A DNA stretch of 64,000 nt from an uncultured Spirochaetota bacterium. GTDB taxonomy: Bacteria > Spirochaetota > Spirochaetia > JAFGXN01. Of this stretch, positions 25,822 through 35,258 are shown one piece after another; position 1 is the stretch's first letter; each line of letters begins with the position of its first letter. Location of the stretch: contig CALXKN010000003.1 in the NCBI GenBank assembly GCA_944388995.1, forward strand, positions 62,001-126,000, read 5' to 3'. The notes beneath the pieces were generated by a model that saw nothing but the letters and a program-made list of their open reading frames with translations, was not told the origin of the DNA and ran no database searches. Position numbers and translations under genes: made by a program.

Positions 25822-27463
25822 GTTGAAGGACAGACAAAGCCGGAAAACAAAATATCCGGTTGTTCATTTGAAGCGAACCAAATATCTTTTTTCTCTTTTA
25901 AAAAAACGCAACGTCATCGTGTCGCTGGCGGTTTTTTTTGTTTCGCTGTGTGTCTTTTCGGCTGTCGGTATTTTCAGCCGCAATACGCCTTATATTTTTT
26001 CAATTTCTCCCGAAGTGGCGATGCCGGACGAGCTTCTGACGGTGAGAGGGCTTTTTTTCGGAAAGGAGCGGGGCACAACTTCCGTTTATTTTTCCGACCT
26101 CAAAGTTCCCGGTTCCGCTTATGAAAAGTGGAGCAGCCGCGAAATTGTGCTGCGGGTGCCGGAAGGCGTTGACGTCGGACAGGTGCGGGTCCGCAACAGT
26201 TACGGATTCAGCAACGGCATTCTCTTTACGGGGCAGGACGCGATTCCCGTGATTGCGGAGGAAGCGCGCGTTCCGGCAGAGCCGCCGCTTACGGTTTCTT
26301 TGACTCCGGCCGAGCCGGTTGCCGGCGAAGAGGCGACGCTTACCGGACGCGGTTTCGGAGAGGCAGGCGCCGTCGAACGGGTGAATTTTTTTTCCGATGA
26401 TGGCAGAAGGGCGGAGGTCTTATCTGCCGATGCGCTGCTGTGGTCGACTGAAACGATTCGGATTGTCATGCCGGACGGTTTCCCGGACGGGGGATTTTTG
26501 ACGGTCTCGACGCGTTACGGAGAATCGGAGCCGTTTGAGTTCCGTTCTGATATTTCTGCCGTAAAGATGATTTTCGGGGAGAGCCGGAAAGTTCAGGCCG
26601 AGCTGTCCGTTTCGGCGGTCAATAACGCTCCGCAGCGGGAAAAGGCGGTGTTTGTCCTGCCGACGACTCCGGCCGGGTTCCGGCAGCAGCCGGCGGCGCA
26701 GAAGGGCGGCCGGCCGCTGTTTGCCGGGGGGCGGGAATTCCGGCTTTTTGAAGATGAAATCAAGGCCGGCGGCCGCGGCGGCGCGCGGCTGCCGGTCAAA
26801 GTTCTTTTGAAGTCGGTCGCATTCGAACCGATTAAAGATGCTTTTTTTGCCGATTGCGGCGGGCAAGCTGATTTGCAGCAGGTAATGCCGCTGATTCAAC
26901 CGATTGCGCAAGAGTTTATCGGAGGGCGGATGACATTAGCTGTCTTTGTTGCAGAATTGCGGCGGCTCTTTGACGAAAACTTCCGCTTTGAGAGAATTTC
27001 ATCTGCTGAAAACGAAGGCGCGGAACGGCCGCCGTTTGCCGAAAGCCGCGTTGGAGATGCGTTTGAGTTTGCTGATCTTTTTGCCGAAACATTGAGGCAC
27101 GTTGGGGTTGAGGCCTCGAGCGTTTTTGGTTATTATTTAACGGAATCGGGAGAGGCTGTCGAACACGCATGGGTGCGTTACCGTTATCCGCACTTCGGTT
27201 TTATTGATACAGATCCGACGGCGGCGCAAAACGGGTTTAACGATCGGTTTGTGTCAGAACACGACGGGGCGGGGGCTGTCAGCTGCCGTTATTGGGAATT
27301 TTTCGATGACAGTTGCCGGCTGCCGCGGCAGTTTTATCGCGGATTTCCCGTTGCGGCGGAAGAGGGGGTTTTTTCACGGCAGCAGTTCTATGCCGAAACG
27401 GAAGATGATCTTCGAAATTTTGAATTTTCGCCGCCGACGCTGACCGACATAAAATTCCGATGA
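25811..27463 (+). CDS. TIG/transglutaminase-like membrane protein of the ECF sigma locus
   Basis: 550 residues from a TTG start at 25811 (no ATG is available before the membrane helix; TTG 25823 is an alternative). Basic N-terminus, one membrane helix (about 36-58), then two IPT/TIG beta domains (about 62-140, SISPEVAMPDELLTVRG..., and 158-245, SLTPAEPVAGEEATLTG...). A linker follows, then a transglutaminase-like domain (about 380-470). In the last, the expected catalytic Cys of the GDC motif is Ala417 (VGDAFEFADLF), while His452 (VEHAWV) and Asp466 (FIDTDPT) remain. It is therefore probably a binding module, not an enzyme. It overlaps the anti-sigma gene by 11 bases, which argues for a shared role. 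Start uncertain. Confidence 0.78.
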   Translation: MITELKDRQSRKTKYPVVHLKRTKYLFSLLKKRNVIVSLAVFFVSLCVFSAVGIFSRNTPYIFSISPEVAMPDELLTVRGLFFGKERGTTSVYFSDLKVPGSAYEKWSSREIVLRVPEGVDVGQVRVRNSYGFSNGILFTGQDAIPVIAEEARVPAEPPLTVSLTPAEPVAGEEATLTGRGFGEAGAVERVNFFSDDGRRAEVLSADALLWSTETIRIVMPDGFPDGGFLTVSTRYGESEPFEFRSDISAVKMIFGESRKVQAELSVSAVNNAPQREKAVFVLPTTPAGFRQQPAAQKGGRPLFAGGREFRLFEDEIKAGGRGGARLPVKVLLKSVAFEPIKDAFFADCGGQADLQQVMPLIQPIAQEFIGGRMTLAVFVAELRRLFDENFRFERISSAENEGAERPPFAESRVGDAFEFADLFAETLRHVGVEASSVFGYYLTESGEAVEHAWVRYRYPHFGFIDTDPTAAQNGFNDRFVSEHDGAGAVSCRYWEFFDDSCRLPRQFYRGFPVAAEEGVFSRQQFYAETEDDLRNFEFSPPTLTDIKFR

Positions 27464-27538
27464 GAATCGACTGTCAATAAAGAAAGCGGTTTTTGAACAT
27501 CCGCAAAATAAGCAACATTGCCATGGGGGAATGAATCA

Positions 27539-30172
27539 ATGATTGAAATGGAAAAAACGTACAATCCGAGGGATTTTGAGGAGAAAATTTATCGGCTGTG
27601 GGAAGAGAGAGGGAAATTCCGTCCGTCGGATTCTTCAAAAAAACCGTTTGTCGTTGTCATTCCTCCTCCGAATGTCACCGGAATCCTTCACATGGGCCAC
27701 GGTCTGAACAATTCACTGCAAGACATTTTGGTCCGTTATCATCGCATGCTTGGCGAACCGACGCTGTGGGTTCCGGGAACCGATCACGCCGGAATTGCCA
27801 CTCAAAACGTTGTTGAGCGGCAGCTGAAAAAAGAGGGGCTGACGAAAGACGATCTTGGTCGGGATGCGTTTTTGGAACGGACATGGAAGGTCAAGGAAAA
27901 GCATCATGAAGTGATTGTTCGACAGCTGAAAAAAATCGGCTGTTCCTGTGATTGGTCGCGTGAACGGTTTACGATGGACGACGGTCTTTCCCGCGCCGTC
28001 CGCGAGGTTTTTGTCTCCTTGTATGAACGGGGATTGATTTACCGCGGAGAATATTTGGTTAATTACTGTACATCCTGCGGGACGGCGCTGGCCGATGACG
28101 AAGTGGAACATGAAGAAGAACCGGGTAAGCTCTACCGGATCCGTTACCCTTACAGCGAAGGTGGCGGCGAATTGGTTGTGGCGACAACCCGTCCCGAAAC
28201 GCTTTACGGAGATACGGCGGTGGCCGTTCACCCGGAAGATCCGCGTTACGCCGCTTTGGTCGGAAAAACCGTCGAATTACCGCTGACCGGCCGCTCGATT
28301 CCCGTGATTGCCGACGCTTACGTTGATCGGGAGTTCGGTTCCGGTGCGGTTAAAATTACGCCTGCACACGATCCGAACGACTGGGAAATCGGCTGCCGCC
28401 ACGGTTTGCCGCGTATCAATTTGCTGACGCCCGACGGAAGACTGAACGAAAACGCGCCGGCCTTCGTTCAGGGAAAAACCGTCGCAGAAGCCCGTGAATT
28501 GACCGTTGAAGCTCTGAAGCAAAAAGGGTTTTTTATCGATGCGGTTGACCTTCCTCATCAAGTCGGACACTGTTATCGCTGCCATACGATTGTCGAACCG
28601 TATATGTCGAATCAATGGTTCGTGAAAATGAAACCGTTGGCGCAAAAGGCACTTGCGGCATGGGAAAACGGCGATATTCGGTTTTTCCCAAAAAAATGGG
28701 AGAATACATACCGCCACTGGTTGGAGAACATCCGTGATTGGTGTATTTCCCGTCAATTGTGGTGGGGGCATCGGATTCCCGTGTGGTATTGCCGAGAGTG
28801 CGGCAAGATGATTGTCTCTCGGACGGATATCGAAAGTTGTCCCGAATGCGGTTCCGGTGAAGTAAAACAGGATGAAGATGTTCTGGATACTTGGTTTTCA
28901 TCGTGGTTGTGGCCGTTTTCGACTCTCGGTTGGCCGGAAAAGACGGCTGATTTGCAGAGATTTTATCCGACTTCGGTGCTGGTCACGGCTTACGATATTA
29001 TCTTTTTCTGGGTCTCTCGTATGATTATGGCGGGATTGGAGTTCATGGGAGAAGTTCCGTTTAAAGATATTTACATCCATCAGTTGGTTCGGGATAAACA
29101 GGGACGGAAAATGAGTAAATCCCTGGGAAACGGAATCGATCCGCTTGAAATCGTCGAAGAATACGGCGCTGATGCGCTTAAATTTACGCTGGCTTACATG
29201 TCTTCTCAAGGACAGGATATTCTGATCGATAAAGATTCGTTTAAAATCGGCGCTAAGTTTGCCAATAAGATTTGGAACGCTTCCCGTTATATCCTTTCAT
29301 CTGTCGATGATGATGACTGTGGCGATGTTCCGGAATTCGGCGTTTACGACAACTGGATTGAAACTCGCCTCCATACGGCAGCCGAAGCCGTCGCAGCGGC
29401 CATGCACGACTACAAATTCAATGAGGCGGCGCACGCGGTTTATGAATATTTTTGGAACGATTTTTGCGATTGGTATATCGAAATTTCCAAATTGGAGTTT
29501 TACGACGCCGACGAAGCGAAAGCCCGTCGTGCGAAGCGCAAATTGCTGTATTTTATGGAAAAATCGCTGCGTTTGATGCACCCGTTTTTGCCGTTTATTA
29601 CCGAGGAAATTTATGCCAAACTGCCGGATTCGGTTCGTTATCCGATGCTGATTGATGCTCCGTTTCCGTCGGAGTGCGAAGCAGCCGTCGGAGCTGCGGC
29701 TCCGGTAACGGCTCTTCAGGAAGCGATCCGCGCTGTGAGAACAGCCCGCAGCGAGTTTACAATTCCTCCCGATACAAAAATCCGTGTTGCCGTCAGATGC
29801 GATGCTGCGTCCGGGTTAACGGAGTTTTTCAAAAACGAACAGCCGCTTTTTTCTCATTTCGTAAAAGCTTCCGATTTAACAGTTACCGAAGGAGCGGTTG
29901 ATTCAAAGGGCGCCGTTTCGATCATCGGAAACGGGTTTGAAGTGTTTGTCTACATCCGTGATGCCGTTGACGCGGTTAAAGAGGCGGAGAAGATGCGGAA
30001 GGAAATTGAAAAAACCGAAGCGTTTATCGAAAGAACAAAGGTTCGTCATTCCAACGAAAACTATCTTTCAAAAGCGCCCCGTCAGGTCATTGAAAAAGAG
30101 AAAGCGTCGTTAGAGGAAGCCGAGATTCGATTAAGAAAACTGAAAAAAAATCTTGAATTATTCGGCGAATAG
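27539..30172 (+). CDS. valS: Valyl-tRNA synthetase
   Basis: 877 residues from ATG 27539 (GGGGGA upstream at the right distance); an ATG at 27518 gives seven more residues but no ribosome site. Class I synthetase with HIGH motif GILHMGHGLNNSLQD, the editing domain with TTRPETLYGDTAVAVHPED, zinc-like Cys pairs (YCRECGKM, CPECGSG), and KMSKS in RKMSKSLGNGIDP. An anticodon domain and the C-terminal coiled-coil arm characteristic of ValS complete it. Stands between the ECF locus and the Hpt-like gene, with a promoter for the latter inside its last codons. Confidence 0.97.
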   Translation: MIEMEKTYNPRDFEEKIYRLWEERGKFRPSDSSKKPFVVVIPPPNVTGILHMGHGLNNSLQDILVRYHRMLGEPTLWVPGTDHAGIATQNVVERQLKKEGLTKDDLGRDAFLERTWKVKEKHHEVIVRQLKKIGCSCDWSRERFTMDDGLSRAVREVFVSLYERGLIYRGEYLVNYCTSCGTALADDEVEHEEEPGKLYRIRYPYSEGGGELVVATTRPETLYGDTAVAVHPEDPRYAALVGKTVELPLTGRSIPVIADAYVDREFGSGAVKITPAHDPNDWEIGCRHGLPRINLLTPDGRLNENAPAFVQGKTVAEARELTVEALKQKGFFIDAVDLPHQVGHCYRCHTIVEPYMSNQWFVKMKPLAQKALAAWENGDIRFFPKKWENTYRHWLENIRDWCISRQLWWGHRIPVWYCRECGKMIVSRTDIESCPECGSGEVKQDEDVLDTWFSSWLWPFSTLGWPEKTADLQRFYPTSVLVTAYDIIFFWVSRMIMAGLEFMGEVPFKDIYIHQLVRDKQGRKMSKSLGNGIDPLEIVEEYGADALKFTLAYMSSQGQDILIDKDSFKIGAKFANKIWNASRYILSSVDDDDCGDVPEFGVYDNWIETRLHTAAEAVAAAMHDYKFNEAAHAVYEYFWNDFCDWYIEISKLEFYDADEAKARRAKRKLLYFMEKSLRLMHPFLPFITEEIYAKLPDSVRYPMLIDAPFPSECEAAVGAAAPVTALQEAIRAVRTARSEFTIPPDTKIRVAVRCDAASGLTEFFKNEQPLFSHFVKASDLTVTEGAVDSKGAVSIIGNGFEVFVYIRDAVDAVKEAEKMRKEIEKTEAFIERTKVRHSNENYLSKAPRQVIEKEKASLEEAEIRLRKLKKNLELFGE

Positions 30173-30181
30173 ATTTATAAT
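30153..30181 (+). promoter_or_regulatory. Promoter of the Hpt-like gene
   Basis: TTGAAT (30153-30158), 17 bases, TATAAT (30176-30181), lying over the 3' end of valS. Start of transcription near 30188 leaves a leader of about 10 bases that holds GAGGA before the ATG at 30198. Confidence 0.68.
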
Positions 30182-30197
30182 AAGATTTGAGGATAAG

Positions 30198-30590
30198 ATG
30201 AGTTTTCTTAACGAAGAGATTTATAAAAAATATGTCAATACCAGCATTGAGGTATTTGATACCAAGAAATTCGCTCAAGTCAGCGGCAGTAATAAATATA
30301 AAATGGACACCATCACCAGAACTTTTGAAGGGCATGCGTTCCGTGTTTTGATGGATATGGAGCGGATGTACGCGAAAGGCGAATATTCGGAAATTCTGGG
30401 GAAATGCAACGAATTGATTCAAGTTGTCACTGAAGTCGGCGGCATTCGTTTGAATACGGTTCTTCATAATATGATTAAAGCGATTCGCAACGCTGATTAC
30501 GACCGAATTCCCACCAGTTTTATTATTATGCAGGCTGAGATCGAGAAATTGGTCAATGAAATGAAAAACTTTGTAGACGAAACGGGTTGA
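30198..30590 (+). CDS. Hpt-like four-helix protein lacking the phospho-acceptor histidine
   Basis: 131 residues from ATG 30198. The C-terminal 75 residues follow the pattern of a histidine phosphotransfer (Hpt) domain: EILGKCNELIQVVTEVGG, where Hpt has xxAHxLKGxSxxxG, then RLNTVLHNMIKAIRNADYD and a last helix. The histidine position is Asn, so phosphotransfer is not expected. The N-terminal 50 residues (YVNTSIEVFDTKKFAQVSG) recall a partner-binding extension. Own promoter in the end of valS. It could be an adaptor or inhibitor of a phosphorelay; this is inference from pattern, and no partner is encoded nearby. Confidence 0.62.
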   Translation: MSFLNEEIYKKYVNTSIEVFDTKKFAQVSGSNKYKMDTITRTFEGHAFRVLMDMERMYAKGEYSEILGKCNELIQVVTEVGGIRLNTVLHNMIKAIRNADYDRIPTSFIIMQAEIEKLVNEMKNFVDETG

Positions 30591-30674
30591 CCCGACTCTT
30601 TTCGTATGAGTTCATAACAATCCGACCGTCCGCTTTTATCTTAAATGAAATAATGCATCACAGCAGGAGGTTTT

Positions 30675-31241
30675 ATGGCTCAGTCTTTGGGTGAAAAAAT
30701 CAGAAAGGTCAGAGAATTTAGAAAAATTTCATTGGAGGATCTCTCCAAAAAAACCGGTTATTCAAAAGAGTTTTTAGGCGGTTTGGAAGACGGAAGCCGG
30801 ATGACGACATTGGGAACGCTGATGGTCATTGCCAAGGGAATGGGGCTGCGTGTCGGAACCTTTTTGGATGATAATGAAAAGTTGGGACCGGCGGTAATGC
30901 GGAAATCCGAAAGAGGCAGCGGTGTGCGTTTTGCGGCGCGGACAGAGAGCGTTCACGGCGATCTGTCATTTTTACCGCTGGCACATGATCAAGCCGGTCG
31001 GCATATGGAACCCTTTATCATCGACATTGCGGCATCAACAGCCGAAAATTATCAGCTTTCACAACATGAAGGAGAAGAATTTATTTACGTTCTCTCCGGA
31101 CGGGTGGAAATCTGCTACGGCAAGGATAAATTCGTTCTGGAAGAGGGCGATTCGATTTATTACGATTCGATTGTTCCTCATTCGGTTCACAGCGCCGGCG
31201 ATTCGGATTCCCGTATTTTAGCCGTTGTTTATACAGCTTAA
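30675..31241 (+). CDS. XRE-type HTH regulator with C-terminal cupin (first of two)
   Basis: 188 residues: helix-turn-helix at about 8-60 ([36 protein letters not shown]), linker, then a cupin beta-barrel (about 110-188) with metal-type residues in [13 protein letters not shown] and PHSVHS. Such proteins sense small molecules, often the product or substrate of a neighbouring enzyme. AGGAGG precedes ATG. It begins a four-gene run alternating with two acyl-CoA ligases: 12 bases separate it from the first ligase. A role in regulating the ligases is inferred from context. Confidence 0.9.
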   Translation: MAQSLGEKIRKVREFRKISLEDLSKKTGYSKEFLGGLEDGSRMTTLGTLMVIAKGMGLRVGTFLDDNEKLGPAVMRKSERGSGVRFAARTESVHGDLSFLPLAHDQAGRHMEPFIIDIAASTAENYQLSQHEGEEFIYVLSGRVEICYGKDKFVLEEGDSIYYDSIVPHSVHSAGDSDSRILAVVYTA

Positions 31242-31252
31242 GAGGCGGCGTT

Positions 31253-32902
31253 ATGAATTATATCGAAAAGACGCTGTTTCAGGTGCTGAAGGAGAATGCC
31301 GAACGATTTCCGGATAAGGAGTTTGTCATTTATGCCGATCGCAATTTACGTTTTACCTATGCTGGCTTTCTCGAACGGGTGGATCACTTGGCGCGCGGTT
31401 TATATTCCATCGGTGTGCGCCGCGGCGATCATGTCGGCGTTTGGGCAACCAATGTTCCCGATTGGCTGACATTGCTTTTTGCTTCCGCTCGTATCGGAGC
31501 GATTTTGGTCACCGTTAATACAAATTATAAAACGCATGAGGCGGAATATCTGATTAAAGACGCCGACATTCATACGCTGTGTCTGATTGACGGCTACCGC
31601 GACTGCGATTACGTTGAAATGACTTACGAATTGGTTCCGGAACTGAAGGAGGCGGCGCGCGGTGCTCTTATCAGCGAACGTTTTCCTCAACTGCGGAATG
31701 TGGTGTTTATGGGGCCGGAAAAAAAATCGGGAATGTATAATATTCCAGAACTGCTTCTTTTAGGCTCGTATCAAGAGATCGATTTGGATGCGATTACGGC
31801 TTCCTTGGATCCCAACGATGTTGTTAATATGCAGTACACCTCCGGAACAACCGGATTCCCGAAAGGAGTGCAGCTGACACATCGCAATATTCTTAATAAC
31901 GGATTTAACATCGGTGAATGTCAGAAATTTACGGAAAAGACGATTCTCTGTCTGCCGGTGCCTCTGTTTCACTGTTTCGGTTTGGTTTTAGGAATCATGG
32001 CGCTTTATACGCATGCAGGAACCGTCGTCGTCATCGAAAACTTCGACCCGCTGTTGGTACTGGCATCGGTAGAAAAAGAACGGTGTACCGCGTTGTATGG
32101 GGTTCCGACTATGTTCATTGCCGAGCTGAACCACCCGATGTTTTCGTTGTTTGATTTGTCGTCGCTGAGGACGGGAATTATGGCGGGTTCGCTCTGTCCT
32201 GTCGAAGTCATGCAGCAGGTTATCGACAAAATGAACATGAAAGACATTACCATTGCTTACGGATTGACGGAAGCTTCGCCGGTGATGACGCAGACGAGGA
32301 CAAGCGACAGTTTGGAGGTGAAGGTTCACACTGTTGGACGGGAACTTCCGGGAATTGAAGTGACGGTACGGAATCCCGAAACGGGAGAGGAGTGTCCTGT
32401 CGGTGTCCAGGGGGAAATGTGCTGCCGCGGCTATAATGTCATGAAAGGATACTACAAGCGGCCCCAAGAGACGGCAGAGTGTATCGACGCCGATGGTTGG
32501 CTGCACTCCGGAGATTTGGGCATCAAAGACGAAAACGGAAACTACCGCATTACCGGCCGGATCAAAGACATGATTATTCGCGGAGGAGAGAATATTTATC
32601 CGCGTGAAATCGAAGAGTTCATTTATCAGATGCCGGAGGTTCGCGACGTTCAGGTCGCCGGAATCCCCAGTAAAAAATACGGAGAAGAGGTTGGCGCTTT
32701 CATTATTTTAAACGAAGGAGCGTCGCTTGATGAACAGGACGTTAAGTCGTTTTGTAAAGGGAAAATTTCCAGACATAAAATTCCCAAATATGTCTTTTTT
32801 GTCAGCGAATTTCCTTTGACCGGAAGCGGGAAAATTCAGAAATTCAAGCTAGGCGGCATCGGATTGAAGCTTTTGGAAGAAGCGGGAACGGAGGTCATTT
32901 GA
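31253..32902 (+). CDS. AMP-dependent acyl-CoA ligase (fatty-acid-CoA ligase-like)
   Basis: 549 residues of the ANL superfamily: P-loop [12 protein letters not shown], core [14 protein letters not shown], hinge GWLHSGDLG...[20 protein letters not shown], and the catalytic lysine in [10 protein letters not shown]. It activates a carboxylic acid with ATP and passes it to CoA. The sequence style is FadD/FadK-like, but the acyl chain is not predictable. It lies between two HTH-cupin genes, 12 bases after one and 2 bases before the other. Confidence 0.93.
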   Translation: MNYIEKTLFQVLKENAERFPDKEFVIYADRNLRFTYAGFLERVDHLARGLYSIGVRRGDHVGVWATNVPDWLTLLFASARIGAILVTVNTNYKTHEAEYLIKDADIHTLCLIDGYRDCDYVEMTYELVPELKEAARGALISERFPQLRNVVFMGPEKKSGMYNIPELLLLGSYQEIDLDAITASLDPNDVVNMQYTSGTTGFPKGVQLTHRNILNNGFNIGECQKFTEKTILCLPVPLFHCFGLVLGIMALYTHAGTVVVIENFDPLLVLASVEKERCTALYGVPTMFIAELNHPMFSLFDLSSLRTGIMAGSLCPVEVMQQVIDKMNMKDITIAYGLTEASPVMTQTRTSDSLEVKVHTVGRELPGIEVTVRNPETGEECPVGVQGEMCCRGYNVMKGYYKRPQETAECIDADGWLHSGDLGIKDENGNYRITGRIKDMIIRGGENIYPREIEEFIYQMPEVRDVQVAGIPSKKYGEEVGAFIILNEGASLDEQDVKSFCKGKISRHKIPKYVFFVSEFPLTGSGKIQKFKLGGIGLKLLEEAGTEVI

Positions 32903-32903
32903 A

Positions 32904-33452
32904 ATGGATCACAAAAAGCTAATCGGTGAGCGAATTAAGGCGCTGAGGGAAGACTGCGAGCTCTCTCTTGAGACATTGGCTGAAAAGCTCTGCGTTTCAG
33001 CTGAATTTCTGAATCGTGTGGAAGAGGGAGCGGCAGAGGTTTCGGTCAGCGTCTTACATCAAATCGGACGGATTTGCGGCGTCGATTTAACGACGCTTTT
33101 GACCGGAGAAAGCCCCCGGCTGCATTCGTTTACCGTTACGCCGGCGGGAAAAGGCGTCGACGTACATCGCCGCGCGGAATATGCGTATCAATCGCTCGCC
33201 GCCAATTTTGCCGGGCGTAAGGCTGAACCGTTTTTGGTCACCGTTCCTCCCGGTAAGAATAAAGAGGTGAAAAAATATCATCACGACGGTCAGGAATTCA
33301 ATTATGTTCTGAAAGGGGAAATTCGGTTTTTCATTGGCGAACACGAAGCGCTTTTGAAAGAGGGCGATTCCATTTATTTTGATTCCGCGCAGGATCACGC
33401 TATGCAGGTAGTCGGCGACGAACCGGCGCTTTTTTTAGCTGTTATTTTATAG
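32904..33452 (+). CDS. XRE-type HTH regulator with C-terminal cupin (second of two)
   Basis: 182 residues built as the protein at 30675: helix-turn-helix (IGERIKALREDCELSLETLAEKLCVSAEFLNRVEEG) plus a cupin with KKYHHDGQEFNYVLKG and DHAMQ. Clearly diverged from its neighbour, so not a recent copy. Two bases after the first ligase and nine before the second. The two regulators probably each pair with one ligase or sense two related acids. Confidence 0.9.
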   Translation: MDHKKLIGERIKALREDCELSLETLAEKLCVSAEFLNRVEEGAAEVSVSVLHQIGRICGVDLTTLLTGESPRLHSFTVTPAGKGVDVHRRAEYAYQSLAANFAGRKAEPFLVTVPPGKNKEVKKYHHDGQEFNYVLKGEIRFFIGEHEALLKEGDSIYFDSAQDHAMQVVGDEPALFLAVIL

Positions 33453-33461
33453 GAGACGCAG

Positions 33462-35117
33462 ATGAATTTGTACAACCGATTTGCGACCGGACCTTTCGAT
33501 CGATTGGAAGATTATCTGACAAAATTGAAAATCACTGTTCCTGAAGATTTTAATTTCGGATACGACGTCGTTGATGTGTACGCGCGGGAGGCTCCCGATA
33601 AAAAAGCGTTGGTTTGGTGCAACGATGAAACCGAGAGAACCTTTACGTTTGCCGAAATGAGTGAATTGAGCAACCGGGCGGCCGGTTTTTTTCGGCGTCA
33701 CGGTATCGGGAAAGGCGACGCTGTTATGTTGATTTTGAAGCGGCGTTATCAGTATTGGTATGCGTTGACGGCATTGCATAAATTAGGTGCAGTCGCTATT
33801 CCCGCTACTCATTTGCTGACCAAAAAAGATTTGATTTACCGCAATAATGCGGCGTCGGTGAAGATGATCTTGACTGTCAATGAGGAAGAAATCCGCACTC
33901 ACGTTGAAGCGGCACTGCCGCAGTCGCCGACGGTTCAGGCGGTTGCTTCGGTTGGCGGTGCGGCGGACGGCTGGCTGGATTTCGATGCGGAAATTCAAAA
34001 CGAGAGCGGCCGCTTGGAAAGGGTAGCGACACGAAAAAACGAACCGATATTGATTTACTTCACCTCGGGAACAAGCGGCCATCCGAAAATGGTGCTCCAT
34101 AATCACGCTTATCCGCTCGGTCACATTGTGACGGCAAAATATTGGCAGAATGTTGAGGACGACGGTCTTCATCTGACAGTTTCCGAAACCGGTTGGGCTA
34201 AGGCTGCTTGGGGGAAAATTTACGGTCAGTGGATTTGCGGCGCTGTCGTGTTTGTTTACGATATGGAGCACTTTCACGCAGCGGCTCTGCTCGAAAAAAT
34301 TCAGAAATACCGTGTTTCAACTTTTTGTGCTCCGCCGACGATTTATCGTTTCATGATGCTGGAAGATCTTTCTCATTACGATTTTTCATCGGTGAAATAC
34401 AGCGTCGTTGCCGGAGAGCCGCTGAGTCCCGAGATTTTCAAGTCGTTTTATGAGAAAACGGGGCTTTCGTTAAAAGAAGGTTACGGTCAAACCGAATTGG
34501 CAATCACTGTAATGACGCCGGCACAGCTTCCTTCCAAACCCGGCTCCATGGGAATTCCTGTTCCTCTTTACGACGTTAAATTGGTTGATGAAAACGGAAA
34601 TCCAGTGGCGGCGGGAGAAAATGGGCAGATTGCCATCGATATTTCAAAGGAATATCCCGTTTCGCTGTTTGACGGTTATTATCGCGACAAAGAGCGGACC
34701 GATTCGGTAATGCATGACGGTTTATACTACACCGGCGACATTGCGTGGAAAGACGAAGAGGGGTATCTTTGGTTTGTCGGCCGCGCCGACGATGTTATTA
34801 AAAGTTCGGGATATCGAATCGGTCCGTTTGAGGTTGAAAGCGCTCTTCTGGAACATGAGGCTGTCTTTGAATGCGCCGTTACGCCCGCTCCCGATCCGAT
34901 TCGCGGACAGGTTGTCAAAGCGACTATCCGCCTTCACGAAGGATTCTCTCCTTCCGAAGAACTGAAAAAAGAGCTGCAGAGACACGTTAAAGAGACAACG
35001 GCTCCGTATAAATATCCGAGAATTATCGAATTTGTGGACGAAATGCCGAAAACCATCAGCGGAAAAATCCGCCGCGCTGTCATCAAAGGCACCGTAAAAG
35101 ACAACGACGACGTTTAA
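33462..35117 (+). CDS. AMP-dependent acyl-CoA synthetase (medium-chain/ACSM-like)
   Basis: 551 residues, ANL superfamily: IYFTSGTSGHPKMVLHN, VSETGWAKAAWGK and GYGQTELAITVMT, the hinge YYTGDIAWKDEEGYLWFVGRADDVIKSSGYRIGPFEVES, and lysine in TISGKIRRAVIKG. The core is closer to the acetyl-CoA/medium-chain acyl-CoA synthetase branch than the ligase at 31253. SD AGGAG before ATG. Ends the four-gene unit; a probable terminator follows. Confidence 0.92.
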   Translation: MNLYNRFATGPFDRLEDYLTKLKITVPEDFNFGYDVVDVYAREAPDKKALVWCNDETERTFTFAEMSELSNRAAGFFRRHGIGKGDAVMLILKRRYQYWYALTALHKLGAVAIPATHLLTKKDLIYRNNAASVKMILTVNEEEIRTHVEAALPQSPTVQAVASVGGAADGWLDFDAEIQNESGRLERVATRKNEPILIYFTSGTSGHPKMVLHNHAYPLGHIVTAKYWQNVEDDGLHLTVSETGWAKAAWGKIYGQWICGAVVFVYDMEHFHAAALLEKIQKYRVSTFCAPPTIYRFMMLEDLSHYDFSSVKYSVVAGEPLSPEIFKSFYEKTGLSLKEGYGQTELAITVMTPAQLPSKPGSMGIPVPLYDVKLVDENGNPVAAGENGQIAIDISKEYPVSLFDGYYRDKERTDSVMHDGLYYTGDIAWKDEEGYLWFVGRADDVIKSSGYRIGPFEVESALLEHEAVFECAVTPAPDPIRGQVVKATIRLHEGFSPSEELKKELQRHVKETTAPYKYPRIIEFVDEMPKTISGKIRRAVIKGTVKDNDDV

Positions 35118-35152
35118 CCGTTGCCGCAGCAGTCGTGCGGTACGGCCGTTTT
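35118..35152 (+). terminator. Probable terminator of the cupin/ligase operon
   Basis: Right after the stop: a stem with inner CCGCA/TGCGG and outer CCG/CGG parts separated by a small bulge, then CCGTTTT. The T run is short, so moderate support. Confidence 0.42.
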
Positions 35153-35186
35153 CATCTGTGAATTTCCGTCAGGATGCCTCTTCCCT

Positions 35187-35244
35187 ATTGAAATTTTACT
35201 CTGTTTGCCGTATTATTTACGAGTATAATAGGGTAAATTTCAAT
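35187..35244. promoter_or_regulatory. Inverted repeat around the -10 region upstream of ileS
   Basis: A perfect 10-bp inverted repeat, ATTGAAATTT (35187-35196) and AAATTTCAAT (35235-35244), spaced by 38 bases. TATAAT (35224-35229) lies between the arms; its -35 is poor (CTGTTT). The 3' arm would be in the ileS leader, about 15 bases before the TTG start. It could be an operator or a long hairpin; AT-rich chance occurrence is possible. Confidence 0.45.
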
Positions 35245-35258
35245 CCCGGGGAGGAATT

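Noticed and set aside
35118-35258. T-box riboswitch upstream of ileS
   Set aside because: No T-box sequence or specifier stem; the gap is too short and holds only a promoter-like box and an inverted repeat.
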